DNA from: Rhodocyclaceae bacterium
GTDB taxonomy: Bacteria > Pseudomonadota > Gammaproteobacteria > Burkholderiales > Rhodocyclaceae
Length of the DNA: 47,383 nt
NCBI GenBank assembly: GCA_018261935.1
Contig: JAGTRP010000032.1
Coordinates: forward strand, 1-47,383
Direction: 5' to 3'
Shown: positions 14,685 through 23,202 of the stretch, piece by piece
Layout of the letters: the number at the start of each line of letters is the position of its first letter
Position numbering within the stretch: position 1 is the stretch's first letter
Translations under genes and position numbers: made by a program
The notes under the pieces: model-generated
Database searches by the model: none
The model's input: the letters and a program-made list of their open reading frames with translations, nothing else
What the model was told of the DNA's origin: nothing

Positions 14685-17024
14685 ATGGCCACCCAGGACG
14701 AGGCTCTGCAGAAACGCCTGCTCGCTCTTTTCCGCCCCGAGGCGGCGGAACGGCTCGCCGTCATGTCGGCCGGGCTGATCGAACTGGAAAAGGCCGACCA
14801 GGCGGCCAAGCGGGCGGAAATACTCGAATCCCTGGTGCGGGAGGCCCACAGCCTCAAGGGCGCCAGCCGGGCGGTGGACCTCACGGACATGGAGGCCCTG
14901 GCCCGCGCCGTGGAAACGGTCCTGGCAGCGCTCAAGCAGGACGCGGCGATAGCCACGCCGGCCCTGTTCGACGCCCTCCACCGGGCGGTGGACGGCATGG
15001 AGCACTTCCTCGCCGCCCCCAACCCCGGCGAGGAGGGAAAGGCGGCCCTTCGGCAGCTGGCCCTGTCCCTCGAGCAGCCGCCCGCCGCCTCGGCCGAGGC
15101 AGCCGCCACCGCGCCACCTGCCCCGCCCCCCGCCCAGGCCGCGCCCGCTCCCTCGCCCCCGCCCCCCGCTGCAGCCGCCCCTCCTGCTGTGGCCTCGCCC
15201 CCTTCTGATACGGCCGCCCCGCCTGCCGCGGACTCGCCGCCCCCCGCGCCCCGGGCCGAAGCGCCCGCCCCCGGCCCGGAAATTGCGCCTGCCGCGGACA
15301 CGGTCCGGATCGCCACGGCCCGCCTGGAGACCCTGCTGCTCATGGCGGAACAGCTGCTCTCCGTCCGGCAGGCGGCGGAACAGCATGTCGCGGAACTGAA
15401 GGCCCTGGGACTCACCGTGGCCGAATGGAGAAAGGCCCTGGCCAAGACAGCCTCCGCCAGCCAGTCGGCCCATGAGCTGCTGGAAGCCGTAAAGCAGCGC
15501 GTCGGCCGGCTGGCAGGCAGCATCGAGGCCCAGGAAACGGACGCCGAACAGAACCTGCGCCAGCTCAGCGGGGCGGTGGCCAACCTGCTCGAAGGCGTCA
15601 AAAGCGTCCTCATGCTGCCCATCTCCACCTTTCTCGGGCTGTTCCCGAAAATGGTCCGGGATCTCTGCCGTGACCAGGGCAAGGAAGCCGACTGGACCGT
15701 CACCGGGGGGGAGATCGAGATCGACAAGCGGGTCCTGGACGAATTGAGGGACCCCCTCATCCACCTGGTGCGCAACTGCATCGACCACGGCATCGAAAAG
15801 CCGGAGGAACGGGTGGCGAAGGGCAAGCCCCGGCGTGGGCGCATCACCCTGGGCATCGAGCAGAAGGCCGCGGACAGGATCGAGATCGTTCTCACCGACG
15901 ACGGCGCCGGCATGGATGCCGCCAGTATCCGGGCCGCCGCCATCAAGCACGGCGTCATCACCCCGGCCAGCGCGGAAATGCTCAGCGAGCAGGAGTCCCT
16001 GGCCCTGGCCCTGCGCTCCGGCGTGACCACCAGCCCTATCATCACCGACCTCTCCGGCCGGGGGCTGGGCCTGGCCATCGTCCAGGGCAAGGTTGCCCGG
16101 CTCAACGGTTCCCTCGACTTCGAGAGCCAGCCCGGCACCGGGACCACCTTCCGCCTGTCCCTGCCCCTGACCCTCGCCACCTTCCGGGGAGTGCTGGTCC
16201 AGTGCGGGGAGCGGCCCTTCGTGGTGCCGACCACCAATGTGGAAACGGTGCTGCGCATCGACCGGGAGGCCATCCGGACCGTGGAAAACCGCGCCACCAT
16301 CCAGCTTCGGAACCAAGCCGTGGCCCTGGTGGATCTGGCCGCCGTGCTGGGGCTGCCGAAGCCCTCCGCCGCGAAGATCCCGGGCAAGGTGGAGGCGGTG
16401 GTGGTCAGCACCGGAAGGAACCCCATTGCCTTTGCGGTGGACAACATCCACAACGAGCAGGAGATCCTCCTCAAACCCCTGGGCAAGCAGCTCAGCCGGG
16501 TGCGCAACGTCGGGGGAGCGACCGTCCTGGGCACGGGCCAAGTGGTGCCCGTCCTCAACGTGCCCGACCTGATGGCCTCGGCGGTGAAGGCGGCGGCCGG
16601 CGCCGCCGTGGTGCCCGCCCCTCCGCCCCCGGCCGCCATCCAGGGGAAAAAGGAAGGGAAGCAGCACTCCCTGCTGGTGGTGGAGGACTCCATCACCACC
16701 CGCACCCTCTTGAAGAACATCCTGGAAGCGGCCGGCCATCGGGTCGTGACCGCGGTGGACGGGGTGGACGCCCTGGGCTATCTCCATGACGGGGACTTCG
16801 ACCTGGTGGTGTCCGACGTCTCCATGCCCCGGATGGACGGCTTCAATCTCACCGCCCGCATCCGGGCCGACAAGCGCCTGGCCAGGCTGCCGGTGATCCT
16901 GGTGACGGCCCTGGATTCGAGGGAGGACCGGGCGCGGGGCATCGACGTCGGGGCCGATGCCTACATCGTGAAAAGCGGATTCGACCAGAGCAATCTCCTG
17001 GAAACCATCCGCCGGCTGATCTAA
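14685..17024 (+). CDS. Hybrid CheA histidine kinase with C-terminal receiver (WspE-like)
   Basis: 779 residues, close to WspE (about 755). An Hpt domain (1-115) carries the phosphoryl-accepting His55 in EAHSLKGASRAV. A low-complexity Pro/Ala linker spans about 125-205. A helical region precedes the ATPase domain (about 345-510), with N-box HLVRNCIDHGIE, G1 DDGAGMD and G2 GRGLGLAIVQGK. A CheW-like domain (about 505-640) and a receiver (about 660-779) follow, with acceptor Asp711 in VVSDVSMPRMDG. The built-in receiver may act as a phosphate sink or second output. It lies 24 bp after the receptor and 9 bp before cheB. It would phosphorylate CheB and the REC domains of the terminal gene. Confidence 0.95.
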   Translation: MATQDEALQKRLLALFRPEAAERLAVMSAGLIELEKADQAAKRAEILESLVREAHSLKGASRAVDLTDMEALARAVETVLAALKQDAAIATPALFDALHRAVDGMEHFLAAPNPGEEGKAALRQLALSLEQPPAASAEAAATAPPAPPPAQAAPAPSPPPPAAAAPPAVASPPSDTAAPPAADSPPPAPRAEAPAPGPEIAPAADTVRIATARLETLLLMAEQLLSVRQAAEQHVAELKALGLTVAEWRKALAKTASASQSAHELLEAVKQRVGRLAGSIEAQETDAEQNLRQLSGAVANLLEGVKSVLMLPISTFLGLFPKMVRDLCRDQGKEADWTVTGGEIEIDKRVLDELRDPLIHLVRNCIDHGIEKPEERVAKGKPRRGRITLGIEQKAADRIEIVLTDDGAGMDAASIRAAAIKHGVITPASAEMLSEQESLALALRSGVTTSPIITDLSGRGLGLAIVQGKVARLNGSLDFESQPGTGTTFRLSLPLTLATFRGVLVQCGERPFVVPTTNVETVLRIDREAIRTVENRATIQLRNQAVALVDLAAVLGLPKPSAAKIPGKVEAVVVSTGRNPIAFAVDNIHNEQEILLKPLGKQLSRVRNVGGATVLGTGQVVPVLNVPDLMASAVKAAAGAAVVPAPPPPAAIQGKKEGKQHSLLVVEDSITTRTLLKNILEAAGHRVVTAVDGVDALGYLHDGDFDLVVSDVSMPRMDGFNLTARIRADKRLARLPVILVTALDSREDRARGIDVGADAYIVKSGFDQSNLLETIRRLI

Positions 17025-17033
17025 GACGAACAC

Positions 17034-18092
17034 ATGGCAAACCATCTCATCAACGTGCTGGTCGTGGACGATTCCTCCGTGGAACGGGAGCTGCTGCTGC
17101 ACATCTTCCTTTCCGACCCGGAAATCCGGGTGATCGGGGTCGCCACCGACGGCGTCCAGGCGGTGGAGGCGGCCTGCCGCCTCCACCCCGACGTGATCAC
17201 CATGGACGTACACATGCCGAAGCAGGACGGCGTCGAGGCGACCCGGCAGATCATGGTGCGCTGCCCTACCCCCGTCATCATCCTCAGCGCCAGCAGCGCC
17301 TACGGCCCGGAAGGGGAAAAGGCCTTTCTCGCCCTCGAAGCCGGCGCCCTCACGCTGGTCCGCAAGCCCTCCGGCATCGGTCAGCCAGGCAATGCGGCGG
17401 AGATCGACAACCTGCTGCGCTCGGTCAAGCTGATGTCGGAGGTCAAGGTGGTGCGCCGCTGGGTCCAGCCTCCGCCGCCCAAGCCGGCAGCCTTGCCGGG
17501 AATCGAAGGCCATCGGCCGGTCCGGGTGGTGGCCATGGGTGCCTCGGCCGGCGGACCCATGGCCCTGCAGCGTATCCTGGCCGGGCTGGCCGGCCATCCG
17601 ACGCCCCCCCTGGCCATCGTGCAGCACATGACCCCGGGCTTCGTGGAGGGCTTCGCCGCCTGGCTGCAGTCTTCCGCCAAGTTCCCGGTGCGCGTCGCCG
17701 CCCCGGGCGAGAAGATTCAGCCCGGGCGGGCCTATATCGCCCCCGACAACCGGCAGATGGGGATCGAAGCCGATCGGATCGTGCTCTCCCAGGGGCCGCC
17801 GGAAGGGGGGCTGCGCCCCTCGGTTTCCCACCTGTTCCGCTCCGTCGCCCAATTCTACGGGGAACAGGCGGTGGGGGTGCTGCTCACCGGCATGGGCCGG
17901 GACGGAGCCGCCGAACTCAAGGCGATGAAGGACCGGGGCGCCGTCACCATCGTCCAGGATGAAGACAGCGCCCTGGTCTACGGCATGCCGGGGGAAGCGG
18001 TGAATCTGGGGGGGGCGACCCACGTCCTGCCCTTGAACTACATCCCGGGTTTTCTGCTCAAGCTGGGAAGCATCAAGGAATCCCTGACATGA
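17034..18092 (+). CDS. cheB: CheB methylesterase response regulator (WspF-like)
   Basis: 352 residues. The receiver (1-125) has acceptor Asp58 in TMDVHMPKQDG. After a linker (about 126-160) the methylesterase domain has the catalytic triad Ser171 (MGASAGGP), His198 (IVQHMTPGF) and Asp290 (TGMGRDGA). It removes receptor methyl groups when phosphorylated; in Wsp systems loss of this gene locks the pathway on. The start at 17034 is the only ATG before the receiver. The stop overlaps the next start (ATGA at 18089), so output protein and esterase are translationally coupled. Confidence 0.95.
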   Translation: MANHLINVLVVDDSSVERELLLHIFLSDPEIRVIGVATDGVQAVEAACRLHPDVITMDVHMPKQDGVEATRQIMVRCPTPVIILSASSAYGPEGEKAFLALEAGALTLVRKPSGIGQPGNAAEIDNLLRSVKLMSEVKVVRRWVQPPPPKPAALPGIEGHRPVRVVAMGASAGGPMALQRILAGLAGHPTPPLAIVQHMTPGFVEGFAAWLQSSAKFPVRVAAPGEKIQPGRAYIAPDNRQMGIEADRIVLSQGPPEGGLRPSVSHLFRSVAQFYGEQAVGVLLTGMGRDGAAELKAMKDRGAVTIVQDEDSALVYGMPGEAVNLGGATHVLPLNYIPGFLLKLGSIKESLT

Positions 18093-21000
18093 GCGAGAAG
18101 GACGCTTCCTCCGCCCCCGGGGCCGACATCCTTATCGTCGAGGACAGCCCGACCCAGGCCGAACTCCTGCGTTTCATCCTGGAGCGGCATGGCTTCCGGA
18201 CCGACCTGGCCGCGAACGGCCGGGAGGCCTTGCAGAGCCTGGCCCGGCAGCGGCCCCGCATGATCATCAGCGACATCCTGATGCCGGAAATGGACGGCTA
18301 CGCCCTGTGCGCCGCCGTCAAGGCCGACGAAAAGCTCAAGGACATCCCGGTCATGCTCCTCACTGCCCTTTCCGACCCCTCGGCCGTATTGAAGGGGCTG
18401 GAATGCGGCGCCTCGGGCTTTTTCACCAAGCCCTACGAGGAGGAATATCTCCTGGCCCGGGTCGATTACCTGCTGGCCAACCGGGAGCTCCGCCGGGCCA
18501 CCGCGCCGGCGGCCGGCCTCGAGGTGGAGTTTGAGGGGGAGCGTTTCCATGTCACCGCCGAGCCCCAGCAGATTCTCGACCTGCTGCTCTCCACCTACGA
18601 GACCGCGGTCCACAAGAACCTCGACCTGATCAAGGCCCAGGAAGCCCTGCGGGAGCTGAACGAGACCCTGGAACAGAGGGTCCTGGACCGGACTTCCGAT
18701 CTGGCCCGGGCGGAGGCCCGGCTCCGCCAGGCCAACCGGGCCCTGCGCACCATCAGCCGGTGCAACGAGATTCTGGTGCGGGCCAACGACGAGGATACCC
18801 TCCTCGACCGCATCTGCCAGACCATCGTCGCCACCGCCGGCTACCGCCTGGCCTGGGTGGGCTATGCCGAGCCGGACGAAGCCGGGACCCTGCGCCCGGT
18901 GGCCAAGGCGGGCCAGGAAGCCGGCTACCTGGACAGCCTGGAATTCACCTGGAGAAGCCCGCAGCCGGCGGTGGTGCCGGCGGCCTGTGCCATCCAGACC
19001 GGGAAACCCTGCGTGGTGCCCGACATCCAGGCCGAGCCGGCCTCCAGCTGGCGGGACGAGGCCAGCCGGCAGGGCTACCGCTCGGCCCTGGCCCTGCCGC
19101 TGCATATCAACGGCCGGATCATCGGCGCCCTCTCCATCGACTCCGCCGACCCCCATGCCTTCAGCGACGAGGAGGTCAAGCTCCTGTCCGAACTGGCCAG
19201 CGACCTCAGCTACGGCATCGGCGCCCTGCGGGCCCGGGGGGAAAGGGAGCGGGCGGAGAAGGAGCTGATCCTGGCGTCCAAGGTGTTCGAGAGCAGCGCC
19301 GAGGGCATCATCATCACTGATTTCAACCGCAACATCGTCTCGGTCAACCGGGCCTTCACCGAGGTGACCGGCTACAGCGAGGATGAGGTGATCGGAAAGA
19401 ACCCCGGCTTCCTGGCCAGCGGCCGCCACGACCGGGAGTTCTACCGCGGCATGTGGGCCGCCATTGAGCAGGCCGGCCACTGGGCGGGGGAAATCTGGAA
19501 CCGGCGCAAGAACGGCAACATCTATCCGGAATGGCTGGACATCTCGGCGGTGAAGAGCGACGTGGGGGACACGGTGAGCTACGTGGGCATCTTCAGCGAC
19601 ATCTCCCAGCGCAAGGAACTGGAATCGACCCTCCAGCACCTGGTCCAGTTCGATGCCCTCACCGACCTGCCCAACCGCCTGCTCCTGAACGACCGGCTCA
19701 ATTCCGCCATTTCCCGGGCCCGCCGGGCCAACGAGAAGTTCGCGGTCTTTTCCATCAACCTGGACCATTTCAAGATCATCAACGACGCCTTCGGCTTCAT
19801 CACCGGCGACGCCATCCTGGTGAGCGTCGCCCAGCGCCTGATGGCCTTCATGCGGGAAGGCGGCACCCTGTCCCGCATCGAGCAGGACAATTTCATCGCC
19901 CTGGTGGGCCCCATCGAGAAGGAGCAGGACTCGGCCCAGATCGCCCAGGCCATGCTGGACGCCATCGGCAAGCCCTATACGGTGGAGGGCCACGATGTCC
20001 GCCTGACGGCGAGCATCGGCATCAGCTTCTACCCGGCCAATGGGGAAACCGCCCCCGAACTCCTGGAAACCGCCGACGTGGCCCTGGACCGGGCCCGGGA
20101 GCTGGGGCGCAACACCTACCGCCTGTTCGACAAGGCCATGGACGAGCGCACCCATGCGGAACACGTCCTCGAAGTGGATCTGCACGCCGCCCTGGAAAGG
20201 AACGAGCTTCGCGTCCACTACCAGCCCCAGATGGATCTCTTCAACGGCGCGACCATCGGCCTGGAGGCCCTGCTGCGCTGGCAGCATCCCACCCTGGGGC
20301 TGATCTCGCCGGTGCGCTTCATACCCATCGCCGAAGCCTCCGGCCTGATCATTCCCATCGGCGACTGGGTGCTGCGGGAAGCCTGCCGCCAGGCCAGGAT
20401 ATGGCAGCAGGAAGGCTTCCCGGAGCTGCGCCTGGCGGTCAATGTGTCGGCCCTGCAGATGATGAAGGCGGACTTTGCCCAGCGGGTCGAGCAGATCATC
20501 CAGGAAACCGGCTTCGATCCGGCCTTGCTGGAGCTGGAGCTGACCGAAAGCCTGTTCCTGAAGACCACCGAGTCCACCAACGCCAACCTCCATGCCTTGC
20601 GGCAGAAGGGCATCCGGTTTTCCATCGACGATTTCGGCACCGGCTATGCGGGGTTCCAGTTCCTCCAGTACGTGCCGGTGGGGAAGATCAAGATCGACAA
20701 GTCCTTCGTCGACAACGTGACCCAGAACCCCAACGACGCGGCCATCATCCAGGCCATCACCTCCATGGGGCGGGGGCTCAATCTCAAGGTGATCGCCGAA
20801 GGGGTCGAATACGAGGGGCAGATGAAATACCTGCGTTCGGTCCATTGCGACGAAATCCAGGGATTCCATTTCAGCCCGCCCCTGCCCACCGAAAACGTCC
20901 TGCCTTTCCTGAACCAGACCCGCCTGCCGTCCAGCTTCGTGGCCGTGGCGCCGGGAGAGCTCCGCACCCTGCTGCTGGTGGACGACGAGGACATGGTCCT

Positions 21001-21364
21001 CGCCGACCTCAAGCGGGTGTTCCGGACCGAGGGCTACCGGATCCTGGCGGCCACCTCCGGCGAGGAGGCCCTGGAGCTGCTGGCACAGTATCCGGTGGGG
21101 GTGATCCTGACCGACCAGCGCATGCCGGGGATGAGCGGCACCGAGCTCCTGAGCCGGGTCAAGCTCATCTATCCGAACACGGTGCGCATCATCCTCAGCG
21201 GCTACATGGAAGCCGGCGCCCTGGCCCAGGCGATCAATACCGGGGAAATCTACAAGTTCGTGGAAAAATCCTGGGAAAACGACGACGAGCTCCGGGAGGT
21301 CGTCCGCGAAGCCTTCATCCGCTACGACACCGCCCGGGCCGCGCCGGCGGGGACTTCGGCCTGA
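18089..21364 (+). CDS. REC-GAF-PAS-(degenerate GGDEF)-EAL-REC protein, predicted c-di-GMP phosphodiesterase output
   Basis: 1091 residues. Receiver 1 spans 13-130 with Asp62 (IISDILMPEMDG). A coiled coil follows, then GAF about 235-385, PAS about 405-510, GGDEF fold about 520-685 and EAL about 700-945. Receiver 2 spans about 965-1080 with Asp1009 (LTDQRMPGMSG). The cyclase motif is replaced by EQDNF (598-602, after RI), so synthesis of c-di-GMP should be impossible. The fold may still bind GTP and regulate the neighbour domain. The EAL domain has EALLRW (726-731), NVSALQM, ELTES, DDFGTGYAGF, KIDKSFV, EGVE and QGFHF, i.e. every metal and catalytic position I can check. It is the last operon gene and overlaps cheB by 4 bases, occupying the place of WspR. 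Confidence 0.94.
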   Translation: MSEKDASSAPGADILIVEDSPTQAELLRFILERHGFRTDLAANGREALQSLARQRPRMIISDILMPEMDGYALCAAVKADEKLKDIPVMLLTALSDPSAVLKGLECGASGFFTKPYEEEYLLARVDYLLANRELRRATAPAAGLEVEFEGERFHVTAEPQQILDLLLSTYETAVHKNLDLIKAQEALRELNETLEQRVLDRTSDLARAEARLRQANRALRTISRCNEILVRANDEDTLLDRICQTIVATAGYRLAWVGYAEPDEAGTLRPVAKAGQEAGYLDSLEFTWRSPQPAVVPAACAIQTGKPCVVPDIQAEPASSWRDEASRQGYRSALALPLHINGRIIGALSIDSADPHAFSDEEVKLLSELASDLSYGIGALRARGERERAEKELILASKVFESSAEGIIITDFNRNIVSVNRAFTEVTGYSEDEVIGKNPGFLASGRHDREFYRGMWAAIEQAGHWAGEIWNRRKNGNIYPEWLDISAVKSDVGDTVSYVGIFSDISQRKELESTLQHLVQFDALTDLPNRLLLNDRLNSAISRARRANEKFAVFSINLDHFKIINDAFGFITGDAILVSVAQRLMAFMREGGTLSRIEQDNFIALVGPIEKEQDSAQIAQAMLDAIGKPYTVEGHDVRLTASIGISFYPANGETAPELLETADVALDRARELGRNTYRLFDKAMDERTHAEHVLEVDLHAALERNELRVHYQPQMDLFNGATIGLEALLRWQHPTLGLISPVRFIPIAEASGLIIPIGDWVLREACRQARIWQQEGFPELRLAVNVSALQMMKADFAQRVEQIIQETGFDPALLELELTESLFLKTTESTNANLHALRQKGIRFSIDDFGTGYAGFQFLQYVPVGKIKIDKSFVDNVTQNPNDAAIIQAITSMGRGLNLKVIAEGVEYEGQMKYLRSVHCDEIQGFHFSPPLPTENVLPFLNQTRLPSSFVAVAPGELRTLLLVDDEDMVLADLKRVFRTEGYRILAATSGEEALELLAQYPVGVILTDQRMPGMSGTELLSRVKLIYPNTVRIILSGYMEAGALAQAINTGEIYKFVEKSWENDDELREVVREAFIRYDTARAAPAGTSA

Positions 21365-21383
21365 TCCATCCGCCGTCCCGGGG

Positions 21384-21389
21384 TATAAT
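21384..21389 (+). promoter_or_regulatory. -10 box of the mneA-cdf transcript
   Basis: A perfect TATAAT lies about 10 bp before the riboswitch. The -35 region (around 21361) is weak. Transcription would start near 21396, at the first helix of the aptamer. Confidence 0.65.
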
Positions 21390-21396
21390 CGCCCCC

Positions 21397-21499
21397 GTCA
21401 TTGGGGAGTAGCCGCCCTCCTCCGCGAGGGGCCTGCGTCAACACACTTGTCCGTTCGGGCGTGGCGCAGGCGGTTTCCGGATTTGGCGAGACCTTTGAC
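21397..21499 (+). promoter_or_regulatory. yybP-ykoY manganese riboswitch
   Basis: The conserved blocks of this family are all present in order: TTGGGGAGTAGCC (21401-21413), GCGTCAACACAC (21435-21446), and TTTGGCGAGACCTTTGA (21482-21498). Helix CCCTC/GAGGG closes the second arm. GCCTGCG (21431-21437) pairs with CGCAGGC (21465-21471). Members of this class bind Mn2+ and switch on exporters. The downstream gene is exactly such an exporter, 64 bp further on. Confidence 0.93.
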
Positions 21500-21563
21500 C
21501 ACGCTGCTCCATCAGGCCGGGGGGCGGTGCGGTCATGGGTGGATTCGCCGGCCGGAGAAATCA

Positions 21564-22133
21564 ATGGAAGCCTTCCTCGTCTCGACGGGTATCGTCGCCC
21601 TGGCCGAAATCGGCGACAAGACCCAACTCCTGTCCCTGCTGCTGGCCGCCCGGTTCCGCAAGCCGCTGCCCATCATCCTCGGCATCTTCCTCGCCACCGT
21701 CGCCAACCATGCCCTGGCCGGCGCCCTCGGCGCCTGGATCACCACCCTCCTGGGCCCGGACACCCTGCGCTGGGTCCTCGGCCTGTCCTTCATCGCCATG
21801 GCCGCCTGGATCCTGGTGCCCGACAAGATCGACGAGGAGGAAGGCGGCAAGGAGCGCTTCGGGGTGCTGGGGACCACCATCATCGCCTTCTTCCTGGCCG
21901 AGATGGGGGACAAGACCCAGGTGGCGACCGTGGCCCTGGCGGCCCAGTACGCCTCCGTCGCGACGGTGGTGCTGGGCACCACCCTGGGGATGATGATCGC
22001 CAACGTCCCGGCGGTTCTCCTGGGGGACAAGCTCGCCCACCGCCTGCCGGTGCGCCTGGTCCATGGCGTGGCGGCGGCGATTTTCGCTATCCTGGGAGGG
22101 CTCGCCATCTTCAATGCTGGCGGCGCCATCTAA
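21564..22133 (+). CDS. mneA: MneA-type manganese exporter (UPF0016/TMEM165-GDT1 family)
   Basis: 189 residues, six membrane helices in two inverted halves. Each half carries the family motif E-x-G-D-K-T-Q: ALAEIGDKTQLLSL (about 13-26) and FLAEMGDKTQVATV (about 109-122). Bacterial members with two halves export Mn2+ and protect from manganese excess. The ATG at 21564 follows GGAG by 7 bases. The riboswitch directly upstream supports the metal assignment. The gene symbol follows the Vibrio name and is inferred from family and context. The CDF gene starts 14 bp downstream and is probably on the same Mn-controlled transcript. Confidence 0.92.
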   Translation: MEAFLVSTGIVALAEIGDKTQLLSLLLAARFRKPLPIILGIFLATVANHALAGALGAWITTLLGPDTLRWVLGLSFIAMAAWILVPDKIDEEEGGKERFGVLGTTIIAFFLAEMGDKTQVATVALAAQYASVATVVLGTTLGMMIANVPAVLLGDKLAHRLPVRLVHGVAAAIFAILGGLAIFNAGGAI

Positions 22134-22147
22134 AGGAGCAGCACGCC

Positions 22148-23104
22148 ATGGCCATCCAGCCCGACCGCGCCGATTTCATCGAGCCCCACATTTTCAGCGA
22201 GGAAAACCGGGCCGGCGAACGGGGCACCCGCTGGGTGGTGGCGATCACCGCCGCCATGATGGTGGTGGAGATCGTCGCCGGCTGGTGGTTCAATTCCATG
22301 GCCCTCCTGGCCGACGGCTGGCACATGAGTTCCCACGCCGTGGCGATCGGGCTCTCGGCCTTCGCCTATGCCGCCGTCCGGCGCTACGCCCGGGACCGCC
22401 GCTTCGCCTTCGGCACCTGGAAGATCGAGGTCCTGGCCGGTTTCGCCAGCGCCATTTTTTTGATCGAGGTGGCGGCCACCATGGCCCTCGGTTCCTTCGA
22501 GCGCCTGTGGAATCCCCGCCCCATCGACTTCGGCGATGCCATCATCGTCGCTGTCCTGGGCCTCGTGGTGAACCTGGCCTGCGCCCTCATCCTCCACCGC
22601 GCCCACGAACACCACCACGGCCACCACGACCACCACAGCCACAAGGTCCACGGCCGCCGGCACGACGATCTCAACCTGCGCTCCGCCTATCTCCACGTCA
22701 TTGCCGACGCCGCCACCTCCGTGCTGGCCATCGCCGCCCTCCTGGGGGGCATGCTCTACAGCTGGAACTGGCTCGACCCGGCCATGGGCGTGGTGGGGGC
22801 GGTGCTGGTGGGGAAATGGGCCTGGGGCCTGGTCATGGCCACCAGCCGCATTCTCCTGGACCGGGAGATGGACCACCCGGTGGTGGACGAAATCCGGGAA
22901 ACGATTGCCTCCCGGGGCGGCTGGCCGGTGCCGCCGCGCATCGTGGACCTCCACGTCTGGCGGGTCGGGCGCCGCCAGTTCGCGGCCATTATCGGCCTGG
23001 TGGCCGCCGATCCGGCGGTCACGCCGGCGGCGGTCAGGGACCTCCTCGGCCGCCACGGGGAGCTGTGCCACGTCTCGGTGGAAGTGAATCGGCCGGCAGC
23101 CTGA
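22148..23104 (+). CDS. Cation diffusion facilitator (DmeF-like) metal efflux protein
   Basis: 318 residues, six membrane helices. The transport site is visible as LLADGWHMSSHAVAIGLSAF in helix 2 and as HVIADAATSVLAIAALLGG in helix 5. A cytosolic His-rich loop (HEHHHGHHDHHSHKVHGRRH) between helices 4 and 5 is typical of DmeF, a Co2+/Ni2+ exporter, but the metal cannot be fixed from sequence. AAAGGAG precedes the ATG at 22148, chosen for this reason. Because it shares the transcript with the riboswitch-controlled exporter, Mn2+ is worth considering as substrate or inducer. Confidence 0.9.
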   Translation: MAIQPDRADFIEPHIFSEENRAGERGTRWVVAITAAMMVVEIVAGWWFNSMALLADGWHMSSHAVAIGLSAFAYAAVRRYARDRRFAFGTWKIEVLAGFASAIFLIEVAATMALGSFERLWNPRPIDFGDAIIVAVLGLVVNLACALILHRAHEHHHGHHDHHSHKVHGRRHDDLNLRSAYLHVIADAATSVLAIAALLGGMLYSWNWLDPAMGVVGAVLVGKWAWGLVMATSRILLDREMDHPVVDEIRETIASRGGWPVPPRIVDLHVWRVGRRQFAAIIGLVAADPAVTPAAVRDLLGRHGELCHVSVEVNRPAA

Positions 23105-23202
23105 GGACAGGACTGCCGGCGCGACAGAGAGGCTGCGTCGACTACGGCTGCGGCGAAAAAAAACGACGCCGTTTCATGACGTCATGGCTTGCCGCCGGCC
23201 AA

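Noticed and set aside
13857-18023. Very long open frame on the minus strand across cheA, cheB and part of the receptor
   Set aside because: It is the antisense of three genes with complete domain motifs on the plus strand. Its product is Gly/His/Arg-rich low-complexity sequence with no fold. GC-rich codon bias keeps the opposite strand free of stops.
23105-23202. Terminator between the CDF gene and the EF-hand gene
   Set aside because: A run of eight A/T is present, but no convincing stem flanks it in either direction.
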